Source of the DNA: Henricia sp. BOLD:AAB3569
Taxonomy: Eukaryota > Echinodermata > Asteroidea > Spinulosida > Echinasteridae
Assembly (NCBI GenBank): GCA_037783545.1
Contig: JBBELK010001007.1
Location: 124,001 to 188,000, forward strand
Length of the DNA: 64,000 bases
Direction: 5' to 3'
The notes under the pieces were generated by a model, which worked only from the letters and a program-made list of their open reading frames with translations, was not told where the DNA came from and ran no database searches. The position numbers and the translations under genes are program-made. Positions within the stretch are counted from its first letter, which is position 1. Every line of letters starts with the position of its first letter. Shown here piece by piece: positions 52,744-63,751 of the stretch.

Positions 52744-52758
52744 ATCCTGCCGACTACG
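52744..52758 (-). other. Primer binding site, tRNA-Ser type
   Basis: The minus strand reads CGTAGTCGGCAGGAT, which complements the 3' end of animal tRNA-Ser (AGA type, ...ATCCTGCCGACTACG). It is separated from the LTR by AAG where TGG (complement of CCA) would be expected. The tRNA sequence is from memory. Confidence 0.6.
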
Positions 52759-52761
52759 CTT

Positions 52762-53329
52762 TGTAGGGGGGGGGCTTTGGTTTAGTGATGCACAGCTAGG
52801 GTTGGAGGGGGAAGAGACACGCAGGTTCTTTAGGCGGGAGAGTAGGGGTGGCTCAGGGACTACAGGACAAGCTGGGGTTGACTCCGACTAATTAGAGGAT
52901 GCTTTGACTTCATGTCCTGAGCTTCTGATGTTTTATTACTTCATGTCCTGAGCTTCTGATGTTTTATTGTCCTCTGGGGCAAACGGCCCGGCCTGTAAAA
53001 TTCCAAGCAGGCACTGCCCGGCAGCCCCGCGCGCGCCTACACACAACGATCGCACGCGCACGCACAACGATAATCATTTTCAACAAACAGTTAAGGTTAA
53101 TATTATTACACATCGTCTAACAACCGCACTTGATTTTAGAGCTACAGTTCATGCCAATTTCAGTTTGTTTACCGCAAAGGAATGGTCCTGTGCGATGAGC
53201 TTACACCGGTGATTAAAGGTAACAAAAGATGGAAGACAAATATAAAAGAAAATAAGTGAACAAGTTAAATGATTCGGAGTAGGTGTTGTAATTAAAGAAT
53301 CATGGCAATGCATGTAAGACTCCCCTACA
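52762..53329 (-). repeat. 5' LTR, short form (568 bp)
   Basis: It begins TGTAGGGGGGGGGC, contains a local duplication around TTCATGTCCTGAGCTTCTG, and lacks the 642-bp segment of the left LTR. Confidence 0.87.
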
Positions 53330-53432
53330 CAAGGGTTAAAGACAGATAACATGATTGGAAAAAGGAACAACCGCATAACTATGCTCCTGTAATCACAATA
53401 AAACCACTATAAAACCACTATAAAACCACTAT
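53330..53432. other. Spacer right of the second LTR element
   Basis: Continues 26825-26920, including the ATAAAACCACT tandem units. It starts with the second CAAG of the target duplication. Confidence 0.6.
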
Positions 53433-55227
53433 ACCGCCTCTTCAAGATCCACCACAAGTTCTGCAGGACCTTTCTAGTCAAGGATAAACACTTCAAGAAA
53501 AACATCATAAGTTACAACAACGCTCTGTCTCTATGAAGCATAGGATTTGACGAAGAGATCATCATGCCAGGTTTCTCTCCAAACGTAAAGATTCAAGGCA
53601 AAATCTAGCACTCAATAGGCACTCTCTTTTCACAGCAGGGTGAAGGGAGAAAATTTGCTCAAATCTACATCCACGTTGGAAATTATCACGAGGAAGGTCA
53701 ACGGAGAATTTACCTACAACAAGAACATGGTCATAACTTCTCAGAACACACCATGTATGCCCTACAGATGATGTTACATGACATCAATCCATATGTTCAA
53801 TCCTTCAGAGCTGTATCACATCTGCCACAAGAAGTTGTTAAAGACACCAAATTTGCTTAAGAAAGGACAAAAAACCAACTGCTGAACACAACAGAAGATA
53901 CAACTTACCTGAGGTGAACGAAGTTTTTCTACTACCATTGAACGATTCCAGTAAACCTGCCGACGTTGTCAAACACTTGAAGGATGGTGGTGTACGTCGA
54001 ATCAATGACCTCAACAGAACATTTGATCCACTTCATTTCATCCTTTTTTTTCATACGGTCAGGATAGCTGGCATGTAGACCTACATCGGTCAATGCAGGA
54101 TGGAAGTGAATGTGCCAAAATCTCGCCAACTATGTTACAGTCACAGAGTCCAAGTCAGACACGGACGATCTGGCAGACTTTTTCAGGAATATCTCTGTTC
54201 GATGTGGTACAAAGCCGAAAGAATGAAACTTAGCTGGTACAAACTCAATCAAAACAAGATCCGGGCAGAAAAATACAACGGCCTCATGGATGCCATCCAC
54301 TTGAATGACGACAGTATATAAATTACAAATCTTGGCCAAAGACTGATCTTGCCAGCCACGCATTATGGCAGTCCAAGATGGTACCAAGAAAGCTTCCAAG
54401 ATGCTATGGCCATTGTTATACATTATGGTCGACCTCATTTTGTTTGTGACCTTCACTGCACACTCCAAGTGGCCAGAAATAACAAACAGTCTGTATATCC
54501 TGGAGAAGAAACAACAGATAGGCCTGACATAGTCAACAGAGTTTTCAACATGAAAGTCAAAGAACTCGTTCACGATATCACCAAAAAAGATATCTTAGGC
54601 AAGGTTAAAGCTATGGTTGGTTTGGTTGGTATCCAGAAACGGGGTCTTCCTCACATCCACCCGATGTTTACTCTTCAGGAACAAGATGTCCCCAAAAACC
54701 CAGGCGACTACGACAATCCCATGTTGTATGACCTCTTCACAAAGTTCATGATGGACCCTGTGCAGGCGTCAACCAACGCAGTCCATGTGTTACAAATAAC
54801 GTCTGCGACAAAGGCTTTCTAAAGAAGCTACACCAACATACCATTCATTCCGACCATACTTACCCAATCTACAGAAGGAGATCTACACTTTAAGGTGGAC
54901 ACACTGCAGACATTTGGGTCAACAGCATCCAAGAGAATATCTCCGTCGACAACAGATGGGTTGTTCCTTACAACCCAGTACTACATGTACTTCTGGAGTA
55001 CAGAGCACACATCAATGTCGAAATTGTAGCATCTGTCGGTGGAGTCAAATACTTGTACAAGTACATAAATAAGGGCGCTGGCCGTGTAATGGTTGAAACA
55101 ATCAAAGACTAAATTACACCAGATGAAATACAGAAGTTTATTGACGCTCGGTACATTTCAGCAATGGTTTTCATCTAAGCCACAAGTACCCTGCTGTACA
55201 AAAACTACCCATTCATCTGCCAAATTG
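53433..55227 (+). mobile_element. Helitron remnant with Rep/HUH domain, uninterrupted copy
   Basis: The least broken copy. In order it encodes NIISYNNALSL, GEGRKFAQIYIHVGNYHEEG, MYALQMMLHDINPYVQSF, DPLHFILFFSYGQD, SGRLFQEYLCSMWYKAERMK, SPRWYQESFQDAMAIV, MKVKELVHDITKKDILGK, QKRGLPHIHPMFTL with the H-x-H pair, and KYLYKYINKGAGRVMVE near the catalytic Tyr. Stops after KDTKFA and after VETIKD and several frameshifts show that it is dead. There is no helicase part. It gives the empty site for the 2.25-kb insertion in the previous unit. Confidence 0.8.
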
Positions 55228-55593
55228 GCATACCACAGATATCTTTGCAAATATTTGCAATGTCGCAATTATCTTCATAAACAAATGTTTTTTGCAATGT
55301 CATACGCCTTTGCAAACATGTTTGTAAATATATTCGCAAACATTTGCCAAGAAACTTATGCCACCGAAAATATTAGCAACGATAAAACGGTCATGTTCGA
55401 TGATTCTTGTAAGCCGCCTTATATTTTCAAACCATTCGAAGCGGTGCACGCGGTGTATTTGGGTCACGCTCTGCGGTCGACGCGCTGTATTTGGGTCGCT
55501 CGCTGCATTCCCACGCTCTGCTGTATTTGGGTCACTCGCTGATTGAAAGCCTAGGCAAAAACAAAGAAAAAGTTAAAACTTCCGGGAGAAATT
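55228..55593. repeat. Dispersed repeat replacing Helitron sequence
   Basis: Homologous to 30974-31340 and 1022-1335. It is joined to Helitron sequence at CATCTGCCAAATTGG in both units 3 and 4, so this junction predates their separation. Confidence 0.6.
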
Positions 55594-55698
55594 CCCAAGA
55601 CTACTCTAGTGAGCAAAGACTGGTCCGTTAGTGCTGCAAGAGGGCGCACTATATGGCCAACGCGTACACAAACCAATATCGACTAGAGTAGTCTTGGG
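55594..55698. mobile_element. 105-bp inverted-repeat MITE
   Basis: Ends CCCAAGACTACTCTAGT and ACTAGAGTAGTCTTGGG are exact inverted copies. Same element as 31341-31445. Confidence 0.85.
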
Positions 55699-56769
55699 CC
55701 AAGACTACTGCAGCACATGCACCTGCACATTGACATCCTGAGGCATTACACACACGGTATACATGCAGTAAAACCAAGCAATTCACCATGTTGGGCACGA
55801 TGTACTCCTTGCGTTTTCCTCGATACCTTCTTCACAACTTCACCAGGGTCCATCGCCGGCACAGCAGGACAAAATCAACCTTGGACAAAACCAACATTTT
55901 TAGTCATAGGTCCTATAGGTTTTTCTACTAAATTCGTGAACTAAAATGTTGGTTAAAGTTATACATTGTCCGTACGTGGTTCTCAGCAAATTCGATTTTT
56001 TTTTTTTTCTCCGAACGAATTTTTAAAGCATTTACTTCACTTTTACAAAATAAAAACATCATATTTTGTATTTTAGACATCAGCAAGTCTGTGAAAAACG
56101 CCGTTTTTTACGGCCGTTTTTGCGGCTTTGAGGATTAGGCCTATGCCTACTGTAAAATTCACTGTAAAATACCGCTTGCTTGAACGAATTTGCAGCCCAA
56201 ATGGAAAAAGGTGTTATTTGGGCACAGTTTATTTATTTATTTATTCATTTCTGTGGCAATTTTTATTTCTACAACAATAAATGTTTTGTTTTGTTGCTGC
56301 ATGCACGACGCGTGAGTTCAGGCGATGGCGTCACAAAAGAACTCGGACGGATCCAATATTTTGTTTTGGGGGAATAGCCCTATATGTACGTTGATCAGCA
56401 TTCTCATTTCCCTACAGTGCTACCGCTGATAATTTGACAGCATTTGTTTTCACACATATGATGACTGATCACTTCATTTCTCCAGCGTTTAACGATAGGC
56501 CAAATCCTCTTTTTCATTTTTTTTTAAATTATTGTACGGTTACGTGATGCACCCCTCCTACAAAATCCATGCAACGCGCGGACAACAAGTCACGCGCCCT
56601 CTTTTGAAATATATCCATACTTCCTTGGGAAAAGTTAACTGGCGAAATAAGGTTTTTTGTCATCCTGCATGTGCATGCTCTTGTCGAAAATTGGAGAAGA
56701 AGTGCCTGCGAACAAGTAAATTCGGCATAGGTGGGTCATATTTACTATTTGTTACTTTCACCTTAAGAA
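55699..56769. other. Spacer before gene 4
   Basis: Homologous to the spacer before gene 3 but without the stray exon fragment and the local duplication. It contains a poly-T tract at about 55998 and TTTATTTATTTATTTATTC at about 56227. No gene is seen. Confidence 0.5.
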
Positions 56770-56999
56770 AGAAAGGGTGGTTTTTCAGAAATAAACTCCG
56801 TCGTCGCTGGTTTTGGGTTGGATATTTCATTCAAGAAAGTGATTGCACGTCACAGTTGTTAACTCAAACTCGCGCCGCGCGCTACGCCCAGGCAGCCAGG
56901 GTACAAAAACCCAGTGTTGTCCTTAGAAACGGCACACTGCGTCTATGCTGTGTAAACAGTGTGGACGCCCTTTTTTCAGGAGAATTTTCATCGATTCGA
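56770..56999 (+). promoter_or_regulatory. Conserved upstream/promoter region of gene 4
   Basis: As before gene 3, but the CRE-like word reads TTGCACGTCACAG because one T is missing. GGGTACAAAAACCC is kept. Confidence 0.45.
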
Positions 57000-57734
57000 A
57001 TGCGATTTGTCCTGATTTTTGCGATAATTTTGTGGACTTCAGTCGACTCGACTGTGAGGTAGGTTTTAGATAAACATGTTCATGATGTTTAGGTTTTTGT
57101 AACTTTGTTAGGCCTAGGCTAAGCTAAGTTAAGTAGGCCCATTTAAGACTAAGCTAGGCTAACATTAGACAAATCTCTTTCCTAACTTTATACCCTCAAC
57201 TTTAGTTATAGTGTTGCACTTCACACTAAAACTAGCCTAGCCTAGTAGGTTTATGCAGCTTTCTTTCTTTCTTTCTCTTTTGTTTACAAGATAAGAGTTC
57301 CCGGATGTCCGGAGGGCTAGGCTAGTGGGTATATGCCTATACTAAAAGGTTCGAGCTGGCATGTGCAAACCACGTTTGTTTGTAAACAATAATGATTTCT
57401 TTCCTGATTTTTGTTTCTAGTTCACAGACCCTGAGCACCATCTCGGGTCCCTTCCAGGGCAATCATGCCATCTCTGCCCTGACTAGTGATGACTGCCTTT
57501 CAACTGTTGATTGGCATGAGATCATCCTCATCACTGCAGTCCCGATAGCTGGTGGCTTTGGACTGCTGCTGCTCGCGGCCTTTCTCAAAGATCTCAGACA
57601 GGCTTGCAAGGTAAGTCAACAAGTCTGTAGACTTACTATAGCATTAAACTTTTAAAGTGTCTAGTGTGTCCAGATCTGATCACATTTCTGAGGCGCCCAT
57701 TTTTGCCATGGGTGTTCAGATTTTGTACCATATC

Positions 57735-58300
57735 ATTTGTCATATTTTTCTCATTACCAATCTGAAAATTTGTGCTCTTCGCCTCTTAATCTGTATATTT
57801 TTAAGGATATTGTCAAAAAGTACTGATCTTTTGTAAACTAATTTAAATCCATTCCATAAACAGTGCATGTTTGCTTCCACACCAAATTGGAGATTGCAAA
57901 TTTCATGTTTTCTTACCAATGGCTAGTATTCATGGTATTTTGGGGAGGTATTTTATATGATTTTTAGGTTAGAGCAAATTCCATTATCTAGCCAAATATG
58001 AACAAGCAGAGCTCCTTTTAAAGGAGTGTGTTTAGATTCTTCTACAAAAAGGTTTAATTTTAACCTAAAAATCATATAAAATACCTTCCCAAAATACTAT
58101 CCATTGGTAAGAAAACATGAAATTTGCAATCTCCAATTTGGATGTGAAAGCAAAAATTGTGTAATTTCTGCACTGCTTTATGAAACAAAAAATTAGTTTA
58201 CAAAACATCTGTGTTTTATTACGATATCCTTAAAAAAGATATGGATTGAGAACGCGAAATTTCAGAATGGTATTGAGAAAAATATGACAAACGGGCTCGA
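57735..58300. mobile_element. Foldback element in intron 2 of gene 4
   Basis: Orthologous to the elements in the other three genes. The ~1.6-kb deletion after it has the same breakpoints as in gene 3 (GTGTTCCAAATAGGC). Confidence 0.7.
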
Positions 58301-59135
58301 AAAAAATTATGTGGACACGCTCCTTTAAAGGCCCAGTACATGTATCATTTGCAATGACCCCAAAAAGTAATCGACGAGTCTACAGGGGAAAAGTTCTGAA
58401 AGTAAAGATTGAATTAATAGCAACTATCCAATGAAAGGTTTTCGCTCAAAATGATATAATTTTACCAGAAAAAAATCCGTAAAGATGAAGTTATTTAGAT
58501 CGTTTGCAAACGATTTACTTATTTTGTGGTTCGCATCTACGCGGTCCAAAATGCATGGGCGTGTGTTCCAAATAGGCTTTCAATTACGAGTGCAAATAAC
58601 GCCATTGATACAGTTACCATTCATGTACAGTACTGTATCTTTAAGTCAAGATTCTTTGTATGTAATAGTAATGTATGATTAATCCTCCTTTTTCTTTGCT
58701 TCAAACAGAGCAATCGTTCCTGCCCTCCAGCTCCTCAAACCATCAGAGCTAAAAAGGGACGCACCTACGTCATAGACGTAGAATACGGAGGCTGTGCAAA
58801 ATGGGGTTCATTCCTGCGTTGGTGTGCTGTGCAGACATCATCAGCCGAAATAAAAAACCGACGTCTGGTGAGACTCCGTGGAAGTACTGGCTTCAGCAAC
58901 TGGTAAGATACCGTATACGTGCATTTATGCGAGTTCAGATATAAACCCAAGTTTGTTACTAAATAATTTCCTTGGTAACATTGCAAAGCCCTGTTATTCT
59001 TCGTTACAATGATGTGTTAATTGTTATAATTAAGCAATTTAACAGGGCTTTCCGGTGATACTAAATTCAAGGAATGATTTCATAACAAGAGAGCATTGTC
59101 AGTCAAACTCGAGTTTCCAAACGTTTTTGAGGAGT

Positions 59136-59514
59136 TTAAAGGGGCTATGTCACGGTTTGCGCATGCGCCAAATTATTTCATATTTTGACATACGTGCGGG
59201 CTCAGATGAATGTAGTGCAATTTCGTTACACAACGCCATTGGTGCGTGTGCTATAGTTGTGTACATCGTGTACTTGGCATGGGCAGTAGGTGTGTTCGTT
59301 CATGAGTGTTTACAATACGCAGAATTCAGCTACATTGTGCATCGTGTGCATCGATTTGGCATCGCGCGCGCGCGATTGCGCGACTAATGTTTTGAAAAAA
59401 AATCGTACAGCGGTGGCGGCCACTGTGTTTTTCCAAGGACAGAAGGTATGCTTTAAAATTGCTGTCAGGACCAAATAAGCATGTCAGTTTTGATGGAAAA
59501 CAAGGTTAAATAAA
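59136..59514. mobile_element. TTAA MITE, copy 4, truncated
   Basis: The left TTAA and inverted end are intact. The element stops at GGTTAAATAAA, where sequence of intron 4 begins (GTATAGGATGTAC). The right half was lost together with exon 4. Confidence 0.85.
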
Positions 59515-60040
59515 GTATAGGATGTACTTTACCCGAAGTCAATTAAATATACTCTGAACATTGAGATGGATAAAAACTATATGAGATGGATATAAACTAT
59601 GTTTATTTTGTCTTCTTCTATTTTCAGTGAGATCAGACGTATCCATGCCAAAGACACAAAGACACAAGACCATTACTTCACCGTCATTGGTCCAAGCAGT
59701 GGTGGCATCTCATCGACAGATCAAGGGATTATCACCACCCTGCCGCTGTTATATTCAACCACTCCGCCCAAAACCAAAATCAGCTATGTCGCCTACTACT
59801 TCACTAATGCATCCCTGTGGACCTCGACCTTTATGCCTCAATACCAGGGAAACTTCACTGGAGTACGGCATATCACCCTCTTGTTTACGTGTATTAGTTA
59901 CACCATGGTTGCTGCCGATGCGTTATCCAAGTTTGCAGTGATGGAGAAGTCTGTCGTGCTAAGCTGGCCTAATTATAGTCTGACCTTATGTGTGGTAATT
60001 AGAGCAGCCGTAGTTGGTGTCGTAGTCTTCGCATTCATTG

Positions 60041-60276
60041 GCATTGTTGAGATGATCTTCCGAGCCACACCAACTGTATGGTCGCTATATCCACCTTGCG
60101 TACCTGTGCAACAGCAGCATGAATACATGTTTTCGAATTGCGTCCGACCGACTTGTGTGCATTGTTGAGATGATCTTCCGAGCCACACCAACTGTATGGT
60201 CGCTATATCCACCTTGCGTACCTGTGCAACAGCAGCATGAATACATGTTTTCGAATTGCGTCCGACCGACTTGTGT
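60041..60276 (+). repeat. 118-bp tandem duplication in exon 5 of gene 4
   Basis: 60041-60158 is repeated exactly at 60159-60276. The junction shares only GC between its two ends. 118 is not a multiple of three, so the frame is lost. Confidence 0.95.
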
Positions 60277-62203
60277 GCAGTCTGTAGATGGATATTTCTA
60301 CGGAGGAAACTCTATTAGTGTTGAGAGTATTCCCCACGAAACGAGCAGTGCTCCAGATATTATGCAAACCCAGAGTTCCAAACAAGTGCGTGATAACACC
60401 CAGATGCACTTCAATCAACCGGCATTGTATGGTAAAGGCGACTTGAAGCCATGTGACATTTTAAGTAACACATCAGCTAAGATGAATAATGCTGTTGATG
60501 TGAAGACAAAGAACGCTGAAAGTCCCACTACCAAAATTCGTGCTGCAGGTTTGACTTGCCGCTCTCAATGGACCGTGGTCAATGGCCGCGAAATCTACAA
60601 ACTTTATGCTGAAAAGTTAAACAGCAAACAGTTTACCAAATCTACATTTGACACCAAGCCTGATGCGTCTCTATCCCCCGACGTAACAATCAACCCTACT
60701 CGTGACAATACCAACAATTCCAAGAATGACATCAAGCTTGCTGTTAGTTCCAATTGCAACGTAGTTAGCTCCGGGAACAGCTCTCAGACAAGCGACGTAA
60801 CCTGGATTCCTTGCTCGTCTACATCAATTGACTTCAAGAGCAGTTCCTTCATAACTGACACGGTAACATCTTATCAACCAAGGTCAACTTCAAGTGCTTC
60901 TGCTGCCAGGAGCAGTTCATCACTCTTTTCCAATGAGTCGATTGAGAAAGGAAGACCCGATGACGACCATGATGACAAGACCTTTCCGGCAATTGAGGAC
61001 TGTTTAACCCAATCTGACACCAAGCAGACGTCTCTAATCAAGACAATTTTCCATGAGCCATTACAGAGCCGACCCGAATCCACCTCTTGCACTGCGCCTG
61101 CAACCATTCAGCCCTACTACAACAAACAAAAGATCACTATTCAGAAGCAGGCAGCAGGTGATAGCCACTGTACTGCACACAGTGAGCAGTACAAGTTCCA
61201 AAACCGTGACCCTTCAGAAGAATTCGTATCCTACTTTGCTGTTCTCACAGAGGAGAATATCAAGACAGCTAAAGTGAAACGCACCAAGAATTACATCAAC
61301 AAGTTTTCCGACATGGGAAAGGCTATAATTGTCATCTTGCCTTACGATGATTCCAAAGCACCCCAGGATGTGTCTGACATTAACGAGATGAATATAATAT
61401 CATTTCTCGATGATATTCCACCAGTTAAGACAAATCCCGATGAAAAATCCCCGGCCGCCTGTGCTGCAGTGGAAACACGCGCTGACTACATCATCAATAT
61501 TCCCATGGATTTTGAACTGCCGAGTGTGACCATACAGACAAGCACTAGCCTCAGATCGGTCTTCTTCGGGATTAGAAATTGGTTTGCGGGATTGCTGTCC
61601 AAACCCAGACTTGATATTGGCGATGACTACAAGTTGGAAGTGACTGAAAATGATTCTTTAATGAAAACCCCGGATGAAAACACCAGTGTGCTGTCTGTTC
61701 CACAGGAAGCTGCTGCTAACCATCACATTCAACCAGGACCATGTGGAGCCAAAACCAAGCACACCGCCTCAAGCTGGCTCCCTAGTAATGGAAATAACAA
61801 CTGCGATACTGAAGAAAAGTCCGTTCACAATCTCCAAGGCGCCGTCTTCCAAAGATCGAGCGACAGGTTCGAGTACAATTCTGTCTCTTCATCCACCAGT
61901 TGGAGCAGCATCCAGTCAGTTCAGAATGCCTCGAAGAAACAACTTACTCCAGTCGCAATGTTCATTCTTTTAATCTGCAACGTCCTTCTGATTGCGTCCT
62001 GCGTGCTTGCGGTGTGGTGGTCCATATACTCCCTCCATGGCTTCTGTTGGAGCGCCTTCTGGGAGTGGGCCGCCACTGCTGTCACTGCTGTTCTCATCCA
62101 GGCTATCATCTATGATACCATCAAGGCTGCCATCATAACGTTTCTCAAGCGGTTGTCCTTCAAGGAAGAGACAAAACCAAAGCCCTACTCCATCATTCTC
62201 TAA

Positions 62204-63195
62204 TCTGTATCACACAGATTTCTAATACGCATACTGCCATATAAATCACAGTCATCAAGTTCAATTAGCCTTTTGCGTGTTTCACATCAATAGCATATAA
62301 CGTACGGAATCTCTTCATTTCACCTGTACCCAATAGATGACCATACTAGATATGTGTTGCTATGTAATGGGTGCACGTGACCGGTGTGAATTAAAAAGTA
62401 CACAAAATGACATAAAACAAACTAACTGTTGGTTGCTAGGCAATGGCGTGCACCGTGTAGCAACCTAATATGCAAACTTCCTAAACTGCACTATGAAAGT
62501 GAAGAATTCGGAGTGCCAGATATAGTGCAATGGTTACACGCAAAAGGCTAATGACATGTAGGTTCTGCCGTGAACCTACTGGATTAACTTCGGATCATGA
62601 TATACACAAAATTGACCAAAGAAAACAATTTCAACTGCAAAGCATAAAAAGCAAACAAAATGTTAAAAACAAAAAAACAAAAAATGGAATGCTGCAAATC
62701 AAATATGGTGAATATTTCACCATACTCCATTCGTGCAGTTGTAAATATGTAAATATATGTTGTGTTTAAAAAAAAAAAACATTTAATAAAAAGAAAAACT
62801 ATAAAAAGAAAAAAAGAAAACGAAAATATAAAATTAAAAAAGGGGAAATTAACTATACTGGCTATGGTCAAATTACAGAGACTAGGAAAATTATCAACAC
62901 TCATTCAAATTTCCGTCAGAAAAAAAAAACCTACTGCATGGTTTCCAAAACAAAACAACAAAACACTAAAAGCAAATATTTATACACCGACTAGAGAGTT
63001 TGTGCTATACATGTACTTGCAGAGAGAATGTCTTGTACTTCCAGATTATTTTCAGGTGATTTTAAGCTTCCTGGCGAAGTAGACAAAATACTAATTTTTA
63101 TCTACGAACCTCTCTCAAATTACGTCACTGCCTACAGATTGCCACGTGCATGAGGGTCTTGAGCGTAATTTGTTTTGTGACGTGTATCGGCTGTG
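62204..63195. repeat. 3' UTR and partial unit flank of gene 4
   Basis: Closest to the flank of gene 1 (GATATGTGTTGC, CTACTGCATGGTTTCC). Homology stops at about 63215 (GGAACAAATAT), so the array's regular flank ends here. Confidence 0.7.
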
Positions 63196-63215
63196 CCATA
63201 TTTGGAACAAATATC

Positions 63216-63751
63216 AAATTTTATCACTCAATGATAAAATTATTTATAAACAGGAAGGGAGGTGTGTTTTGTTCACACAGGATATTGATATTTGGTCTTG
63301 CTTACTGGCAATTTGACTGTACAAGTATGTTGTGTAAATTTCCAATGGCTGTTTAGGTTTTGGGTGGTTTTAGCTTGTGTGTGTGTGACTGTAACAGGAG
63401 TACCTAGCCTAATCTGGCCTAGGCCAATGAGAGCTAGGTTACATTCACAGTGTGTAGGATTTAGGCGGAAAGCTATAGCCATGTGGTCACTTTTGTCTCA
63501 GCCTTAAACTGCACAACATCTAATAACCCTTTCATTACCAATGTGCCAAACGGGCTCAAAATGTTTGGGACGGTTCCGTACCATTGTGCCACTGAGGTTC
63601 ACAAAAAAAATGTCATGCTCGATACCAACGTGCCATTATGGCACAAGTTGTAAAGCTTTGAACGCAAAACGTTATAGCGCCCTCATATGTCCCATTATAA
63701 AAGACGGCGTGCCAAATTTGAAATCACTTCAACCGCCGACGCGACACGGAC
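63216..63751. other. Sequence outside the array, upstream of the last reading frame
   Basis: Not shared with any other part of the window. It contains TGTGTGTGTG and a CCTAGCCTAATCTGGCCTAG stretch. From about 63528 there are short inverted words around ACCAATGTGCCAAACGGG and ACCAACGTGCCATTATGGCACA, which may be the left end of a DNA transposon. Confidence 0.4.
63696..63702 (+). promoter_or_regulatory. TATA box candidate
   Basis: TATAAAA lies about 50 bp before the first ATG of the frame at 63752, a plausible distance for a core promoter with a short leader. Confidence 0.5.

Larger units (their letters stand above)
47008..53329 (-). mobile_element. 6.3-kb deleted Ty3/gypsy-type LTR retrotransposon
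   Basis: LTRs begin TGTAGGGG and end CCCCTACA. CAAG stands on both sides, and unit 2 shows the empty site with one CAAG (26820-26830), so the target duplication is 4 bp. Minus-strand order: 5' LTR (52762-53329), primer site, ~1.3-kb leader, gag, a protease frame fused to an integrase tail, purine tract, 3' LTR (47008-48186). Reverse transcriptase, RNase H and the integrase core are missing. The LTRs differ in length, so the copy is older or rearranged compared with the other LTR element. Confidence 0.9.
57000..62203 (+). pseudogene. Gene 4: broken copy of the five-TM polycystin-1-like gene
   Basis: Exons 57000-57058, 57421-57610, 58709-58902 and 59628-62203 are recognisable. Exon 4 is absent: a ~1.19-kb deletion joins the MITE of intron 3 to intron 4 at about 59514. 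Since exon 4 is 189 nt with phase 2 on both sides, exon 3 still joins exon 5 in frame, with loss of 63 residues of the PLAT-like region. The terminal exon then has a 118-bp tandem duplication (60041-60158 repeated at 60159-60276) that shifts the frame, with a stop at 60166-60168, after TM3 and before TM4. Signal peptide, TM1 and all remaining splice sites are intact, so it could still give a truncated TM1-TM3 product. Confidence 0.85.
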
